Below, in pieces: positions 59,110 through 64,000 of a stretch of 64,000 nt of DNA. The notes below the pieces were generated by a model that made no database searches, was not told the origin of the DNA, and was given only the letters and a program-made list of their open reading frames with translations. This stretch comes from Alphaproteobacteria bacterium (lineage in GTDB: Bacteria; Pseudomonadota; Alphaproteobacteria; UBA828). A program made the translations under genes and the position numbers. Position 1 is the first letter of the stretch. Each line of letters starts with the position of its first letter. The stretch covers positions 62,001-126,000 of the forward strand of contig JAJDXK010000033.1 in NCBI GenBank assembly GCA_022823305.1, read 5' to 3'.

Positions 59110-59679
59110 ATGGGGGGCTGCGCGGTCGTGTTCAATAATCCCTTTGACTCGTTCCACAATACTGTTGCCGAAGCGAAGGAAGAACGTGAACAACTCGACC
59201 GGCTTCTGACCATTTCCACACCGCGCGAGCGGCTGCTTGTCACCGTTGTCGCCCTCTTGCTGATCGCCCTCGTGGCATGGCTCTTCCTTGGCACCGTGGC
59301 TCGTGACATTGCGGTCGACGGCATTGTGGTCGAGGCGGACGAAGGCGCGGGCGGCGACAGCCGCTCCGTGCAGGCGCTCGTCTGGGTCGAGAACGGTGTC
59401 GCGCCGGACATCGAGGCCGGGATGCCGGCGGCGATAGAACTGGCCATGACAGATGGAGCAGCAGACACGCTCGACGGCGAGATCGTGGCAACCGCCGCCG
59501 TATCTTTGTCGGAGGGGCCTGCAGCGTTCGCGTCCGCAATGTCGGTGTCCGTGCTCCGCCTCGATATCGTGCTCGATGAAAGCCATGATCTTGCTTCCCT
59601 TGCGGGAAGGAAATGCCGGATCTTCATCGAACTCGGCAGCCAGTCTCCGGTCGCATTCTTGCGAATGAGGCAATCATAA
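59110..59679 (+). CDS. Short membrane-anchored HlyD-like protein of an NHLM-type export system
   Basis: This 189-residue protein has a cytoplasmic N-terminus (FNNPFDSFHNTVAEAKEEREQLDRLL), one membrane helix (about 42-63, RLLVTVVALLLIALVAWLFL) and a periplasmic part with beta-strand pattern (VDGIVVEADE, VQALVWVENGVAPDIEAGMPA). It looks like the N-terminus and end barrel of a membrane-fusion protein without the coiled-coil/lipoyl middle. It lies 1 bp before the C39 ABC transporter, so it probably replaces the fusion protein of that exporter. GTG 59128, with GGGGGG upstream, is an equally good start. Confidence 0.7.
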   Translation: MGGCAVVFNNPFDSFHNTVAEAKEEREQLDRLLTISTPRERLLVTVVALLLIALVAWLFLGTVARDIAVDGIVVEADEGAGGDSRSVQALVWVENGVAPDIEAGMPAAIELAMTDGAADTLDGEIVATAAVSLSEGPAAFASAMSVSVLRLDIVLDESHDLASLAGRKCRIFIELGSQSPVAFLRMRQS

Positions 59680-59680
59680 G

Positions 59681-61891
59681 ATGCCGTCCCGCGCCTCCAA
59701 GGAGGCAAGCGACAAGGCCGCATCGGACATCTTGAAGCGCAGGGTGACCACGCCAGTTCTGTTGCAGATGCACGCATCGGAATGTGGCGCCGCCTGCCTC
59801 GGCAGCGTACTGGCCTATTTCGGGCGCTGGGTGCCGCTCACCGAATTGCGCGAAAAGTGCGAGGTCAGCCGAGACGGGAGCAGTGCCGCGAGCATCTTGC
59901 GCGCTTCCCGACATTATGGCCTCGAGTGCAGTGGACTCAGCATCCGCGCCGAGCAGCTGAAGAAGCTGCAGTTGCCTCTGATTCTGTTTTGGCAATTCAG
60001 CCATTTCGTCGTTCTCGAAGGCTACGATGGCCGCCATTTCTATCTCAATGACCCGTCTACGGGTCGACGCAGGCTTTCCGCCGAAGAGTTCAACAAGAGC
60101 TACAGCGGCATTGCGCTGCAATTCAAGCGCAGCGCCGATTTCAGCCCCGGTGGCGAGCCCCCCGGCCTGTTCAGGCAACTGGGCACCCTGGCCGTCGGAT
60201 CGTGGAGCATGGTCACCTGGGTGATCGCCTGCGGGCTCATGTTGACGTTGCTGACGCTTGTCGTTCCCGTATCTCTCAGTGTCTTCGTGGACGACGTACT
60301 GGCAAACCATGGGCCCTGGGGCGGGCTGGTGGCGGCCCTTCTCGGCGGCGGTGCCCTGGTTTACATCCTGTCCTTGCTCAAGCACCGATTCCTGAAGCGG
60401 CTGGCAGTGCGGATTTCGGTGGCCGGCTTCAGTCGGGGCTTGTCGCGGCTGCTGCGGCTGCCGGTGGAGTTTTTCGAACACAGACTGGTCGGCGATCTGA
60501 CCGATCGGGTCTCGTCCATCGACAGAATTGCGAAGAATCTGACGGACCAGTTTCTCGTACTCATTGTCGACATGGCAATGAGCGCCGTGCTGCTCGTCGC
60601 GATGTTTGCCTACGACGTTGTGCTCACGCTTATCGTTCTGGCTCTGGCCCTTCTGCACGGATTGCTGGCCCACTTTCTCAACGGACTCCGGGTTGTTCGC
60701 AGCCAGGCGATGAGGCGCGAGCAGGGATTGCTGATCGGCATGGGCATGCAGATGTTGAGTCATGCGGACAACCTGCGCATGACGGGATCGGATGACCGGC
60801 TCTTCTCGCGCTGGAGCGGCCAGCAGGCGCGCGAGCTGCATGCGCGTCAGCTCTATTCCGAACTGGGCTCCGTCAACAGCGCGCTTCCCGGCCTGATCGC
60901 CGCATTTCGCAGCGCGGCGATCCTGGGCTTCGGGGGCAGTCTGGTCATGAGCGGTGACATGACCCTGGGGACGCTGGTCGGATTCTTCATCCTGGCAGAG
61001 ATGTTTCTGGCGCCTGTCGGGCGCTTCCTGGAGTTCGCCGACAAACGCCAGGCGCTCGAGACCGACCTGCAGCGGCTCGACGACATCTCCAAGGCCGCCG
61101 AAGACCCCGTCTTCAAGCGCCGAAATCCGGAATCGGAGTCGATCGTCACGTTCAATGGCCAGCTCCAGCTTGCAGGCCACCTCGAGCTGCGCAACGTCAC
61201 CTTCGGTTTCAACAAGAGCCGGCCGCCCCTGATCAAGGACTTCAACCTCGCGATCAAGCCGGGACAGAGAGTTGCCGTGGTCGGCCCCAGCGGCTCCGGC
61301 AAGTCGACCCTGGCGCGCTTGGTTTCGGGCGTCTATCAGCCCTGGTCGGGCGAGATCCTGTTCGACGGCCATGTGCGGGACGAGATTCCCGAGGAAGTGC
61401 TGCGGCGCTCCAATTCGATGGTGGCTCAGGAGAGCGTGCTCTTCTTCGCGTCACTGCGCGACAACATCACCCTGTGGAACCCGGCCGTTCCCGACGAGGC
61501 CATCTTCGCCGCGGCACGAGATGCCGCCATTCATGACGAAATCCTGCTCAGACCGCACGGGTATTCGACCCTCGTCGAGGAAGGAGGCGCGAATTTCAGC
61601 GGCGGCCAGCGGCAACGGCTGGAAATTGCCCGTGCGCTGGTGGGCAATCCGTCATTGCTCATTCTGGACGAGGCGACCAGCGCCCTCGATGCCGCGACGG
61701 AGGAATACGTCGATGACGCCTTGCGGCGTCGCGGCGTCACCTGCCTGATCGTGGCTCACCGGCTGAGCACCGTGCGGGATTGCGACGAAATCATCGTGCT
61801 CGACAAGGGAATCGAGGTGCAGCGCGGCAGCCACGAAGAGCTGATCGCGGACCGGGACGGCACCTATTACAAGCTGGTCAAGTCAAGCTGA
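59681..61891 (+). CDS. Peptidase-C39-containing ABC transporter (NHLM/bacteriocin exporter type)
   Basis: The 736-residue protein has an N-terminal C39 peptidase domain with the full triad: C35 in ASECGAACLG, H108 in FSHFVVLEG and D124 in LNDPSTG. Six membrane helices follow (about 175-450), then an ABC ATPase (about 495-736) with Walker A GPSGSGKST, signature FSGGQRQRLEIARAL and Walker B LLILDEATSALD. Such transporters cut the leader from a ribosomal peptide after a Gly-Gly-type site and export the core. It is the central gene of the export unit. The cargo is unknown. Confidence 0.93.
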   Translation: MPSRASKEASDKAASDILKRRVTTPVLLQMHASECGAACLGSVLAYFGRWVPLTELREKCEVSRDGSSAASILRASRHYGLECSGLSIRAEQLKKLQLPLILFWQFSHFVVLEGYDGRHFYLNDPSTGRRRLSAEEFNKSYSGIALQFKRSADFSPGGEPPGLFRQLGTLAVGSWSMVTWVIACGLMLTLLTLVVPVSLSVFVDDVLANHGPWGGLVAALLGGGALVYILSLLKHRFLKRLAVRISVAGFSRGLSRLLRLPVEFFEHRLVGDLTDRVSSIDRIAKNLTDQFLVLIVDMAMSAVLLVAMFAYDVVLTLIVLALALLHGLLAHFLNGLRVVRSQAMRREQGLLIGMGMQMLSHADNLRMTGSDDRLFSRWSGQQARELHARQLYSELGSVNSALPGLIAAFRSAAILGFGGSLVMSGDMTLGTLVGFFILAEMFLAPVGRFLEFADKRQALETDLQRLDDISKAAEDPVFKRRNPESESIVTFNGQLQLAGHLELRNVTFGFNKSRPPLIKDFNLAIKPGQRVAVVGPSGSGKSTLARLVSGVYQPWSGEILFDGHVRDEIPEEVLRRSNSMVAQESVLFFASLRDNITLWNPAVPDEAIFAAARDAAIHDEILLRPHGYSTLVEEGGANFSGGQRQRLEIARALVGNPSLLILDEATSALDAATEEYVDDALRRRGVTCLIVAHRLSTVRDCDEIIVLDKGIEVQRGSHEELIADRDGTYYKLVKSS

Positions 61892-64000
61892 TGCCGGACA
61901 GAAGCCCGGAATACACATCGATAGCCGAGCTTGCCGCTCGCTCCGGCACGTCCGTGCCCTGCGCCGGCAACCTGCCGGTGAAGCTCGACGACCCGGACAG
62001 CGTCTGGTTCATCGATCAGGGCGCCGTCAATCTGTTTCTGGTCGAGTTCAAGGACGGGGTGGAGCAGGTGGCGCCCCAGCATCTGTTGCGCCGCGAGGCG
62101 GGTTGGCTGCTGCCGGGTGTTGCACCGGACCGACGCGACAAGGATGCGGACACGACGCTCAGCCTGATTGCCAAGGGATCGCCGGGTACCCTCCTCAAAC
62201 GCCTGCCGGCATCCCTTCTCTCCCAGGTTCATCCCGCAGAACTGGCGGAACAGACCGACACGTGGCTGACCGCCATTACCGACACGCTTTCGCGTTTTGC
62301 AAGCCACCTTCCGCGCCCGACGGCGCTGGCCGAACCCGGTCAGACGCAGACCCTGCCCCCGGGCACGCTATCCGTGCGGCGCGGCGTGGTGTGGGTGTCC
62401 GAGCCGCCACATGGCGCAAGCCTGTTCATGAACATCGTCGATCAGGCGGAGCTTGCCGGGACACGAGGTCCCCACGAAGCTCTCATTCCGCTGACGAGGA
62501 CGAGCTGGCTCACCCTGTTCGACGAGGCCACTCTCTCGGGCAAGTCGAGCGAGGCACTGGCGCAGCAAGGCATGCTGCTGCCGGCGCTCGCCTCCTTTCA
62601 CGCGGTTGCTCTCGCCCTGGAGCGCCTCAACCGCCAACTGGCCATGGTCGACGACGCGAATCTCGATCGCGCGCGGACGGCGAGCCGCCGCACGGCCGAA
62701 AAGGCTGCGCGGCAGCGGCTCTTCAACATCTATGACCTGCCGGTCGACCGGGATGCCAGTGTCGAGGACACGTCTCTGGCGGATGCCCTGCAGATCATCG
62801 GCCGCCACGAAGGCATCGACTTCGAGATTCCGGTGCGCTCGGGGCCTTCCGATTCTCCGATCGGCCTCGTGGACGTTCTCGATGCCTCAGGCGTGCGCGC
62901 ACGGCGCGTGCGATTCAAGGCCGAGGGCAACTGGTGGCACGGCGACAGCAACGCGTTGCTGGTATTCCGTGCCGAAGACGGCCAGCCCGTGGCGCTGCTG
63001 CCGGGAATGTTCGGGCGCTACCGGGTCATCGACCCGGTCAGCAAGCGCAGCGTCCGGATTACGGCGGAGCGCGCCGGCGCGCTGGGCGACGAAGCCTGGA
63101 TGTTCTATCGGCCATTGCCGTCGGGAAACGTGAAACCGGCGGACCTGCTGGGAATCGCCCTGCACGGATCGGGCGCGGACCTGGCAAGGCTGGTGATTGC
63201 CGGGCTTCCGGCCGGCATGATCAAGCTGCTGCCGGCACTCGCGCTCGGGTTCGTTGCGACTCACGTCATGGCGGGCGGAAGCGCCGGAGCGCTCTATGTC
63301 GTGGCCGCGGGACTGGCGGGGTTCGGCCTGCTCGGCGCGCTGCTGCACCTGCTTCAAAGCACGGCGATGATGCGGCTCGAGGGGCGCTCCGCGTCGCGGC
63401 TGTAGGCCGCGGTCTGGGACCGCCTCATGCGCCTTCCGCCGAGCATTCTGCACCGGCAACCGGCCGGCGACCTGGCCATGTCGGGAATGACATTCCAGAA
63501 CCTTCGCGACGGCCTGCAGGGAGTCGTCGCCGACAGCCTGCTGTCGGTCATCTTTCTGCTGCCGGTCTTCGGCGTCATCTTCTTCTACGATGCCACCCTG
63601 GGCGTCATCGCCCTGGTCTTCAGCCTGGCTTCGCTGCTGGTCACGGTGGTCCTCGGGCTGCGCCAGATCTCGCCCTATGGGCGGATGATCAGCGCGGCGC
63701 GCCGCGTGGCCGGACGGCTGTTCCAGATCGTGGGCGGAATCGCCAAGCTGCGCGTGGAAAACGCGGAAGGGTCGGCTTTCGCCATCTGGGCGCGGGATTA
63801 TCGCGAGCAGAAGCGTGCCGAAATCGAGCTGGGCGCTCTCGAGGGTCACTCGCGGGCATTCGGCGCCGCGCTTCCCTTGCTTGCCGGCGGGGTCCTGCTT
63901 TTCGCAGCCGTGGAGGTGGGCGAGCGGCCCGTCCCGGTCGGCGATTTTCTCGTCGTCTACATCGTCTTCATCGCTTTCCAGTCGGCCGTCGCCCGGCTCG
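61891..64000 (+). pseudogene. Second NHLP-type export ABC transporter, interrupted by an in-frame TAG and cut by the window edge
   Basis: The first 504 codons encode a cyclic-nucleotide-binding-like N-terminus (IDQGAVNLFLVEFKDGVEQV), a long linker region and the start of the membrane domain (GMIKLLPALALGFVATHVM, LYVVAAGLAGFGLLGALLHLL). After MMRLEGRSASRL the frame meets TAG at 63403-63405. The same frame then continues without another stop to the window end (AAVWDRLMRLPPSILHRQPAGDLA, with further helices), exactly the expected continuation. In relatives this position is typically LQAAVWDRL, so a single CAG-to-TAG change fits. Either a nonsense mutation, readthrough or a sequencing error could explain it. 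The ATPase domain is beyond the window. Confidence 0.85.

Noticed and set aside
1-64000. CRISPR arrays, insertion sequences, rRNA
   Set aside because: No regular repeat-spacer array, transposase-like protein or rRNA-like segment was seen on either strand.

Overview
The window reads as chromosomal DNA of a high-GC alphaproteobacterium, probably of Rhodospirillales type. Third codon positions are nearly all G or C. The blocks serS-surE-nlpD-like and yajC-secD-secF-Mth938-like, the CTTGAC/TATA-type tRNA promoter, and the many TRAP, ABC and acyl-CoA genes fit that group. The assignment rests on gene content only. No rRNA, insertion sequence, integrase or CRISPR array was seen.

Layout. 1-2.3 kb: a TRAP dicarboxylate-type transporter, cut by the left edge. 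2.5-11.6 kb: housekeeping genes (SprT-like protein, serS, surE, an LysM/M23 lipoprotein, a DUF815 ATPase, yajC, secD, secF, an Mth938-like protein). 11.7-11.8 kb: a degenerate tandem repeat of about 23 bp. 11.8-14.7 kb: an amine/amino-acid oxidase, a DUF433/DUF5615 toxin-antitoxin pair and an S33 hydrolase. 14.7-19.0 kb: a leftward beta-oxidation operon headed by an orphan toluene-monooxygenase-type beta subunit. 19.4-20.6 kb: an amino-acid binding protein, then tRNA-Met with a clear promoter and terminator. 20.7-25.9 kb: a leftward dehydrogenase operon (aminotransferase, double 4Fe-4S protein, gluconate-dehydrogenase-type small subunit, GMC oxidoreductase, CMD protein). 26.2-31.0 kb: an anti-sigma-type ATPase, HyuB, a nitrilase-family amidohydrolase and a two-domain PPK2.

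31.3-55.0 kb is the most interesting block. A nine-gene leftward unit (46.9 to 36.2 kb) encodes a free-standing PEP-synthase-type swivelling His domain, an unrecognised 517-residue protein, an acyl-CoA ligase, a winged-helix/coiled-coil protein, a PPDK-like protein without its PEP-binding barrel, BCCP, biotin carboxylase, a carboxyltransferase with two altered metal-ligand positions, and a thiolase. A second leftward unit adds a thiolase, a 3-hydroxyacyl-CoA dehydrogenase, a zinc alcohol dehydrogenase and an SDR. Facing rightward are a second SurE, a complete branched-chain-amino-acid-type ABC transporter with a degenerate LivG signature, and two acetoacetate-decarboxylase-family proteins. Together they look like uptake, ATP- and biotin-dependent carboxylation, CoA activation and thiolytic cleavage of an unidentified, perhaps ketone-like, substrate. 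That pathway is inference.

55.2-64 kb looks compositionally different, with more A/T-ending codons. It holds a leftward unit (LolA-like periplasmic protein, outer-membrane barrel, tryptophan-halogenase-like flavoprotein) and a rightward NHLM/NHLP-type peptide export unit (truncated membrane-fusion-like protein, C39-peptidase ABC transporter, second ABC transporter). The second transporter has an in-frame TAG where homologues are expected to continue, so the exporter may be decaying. No precursor peptide was recognised.
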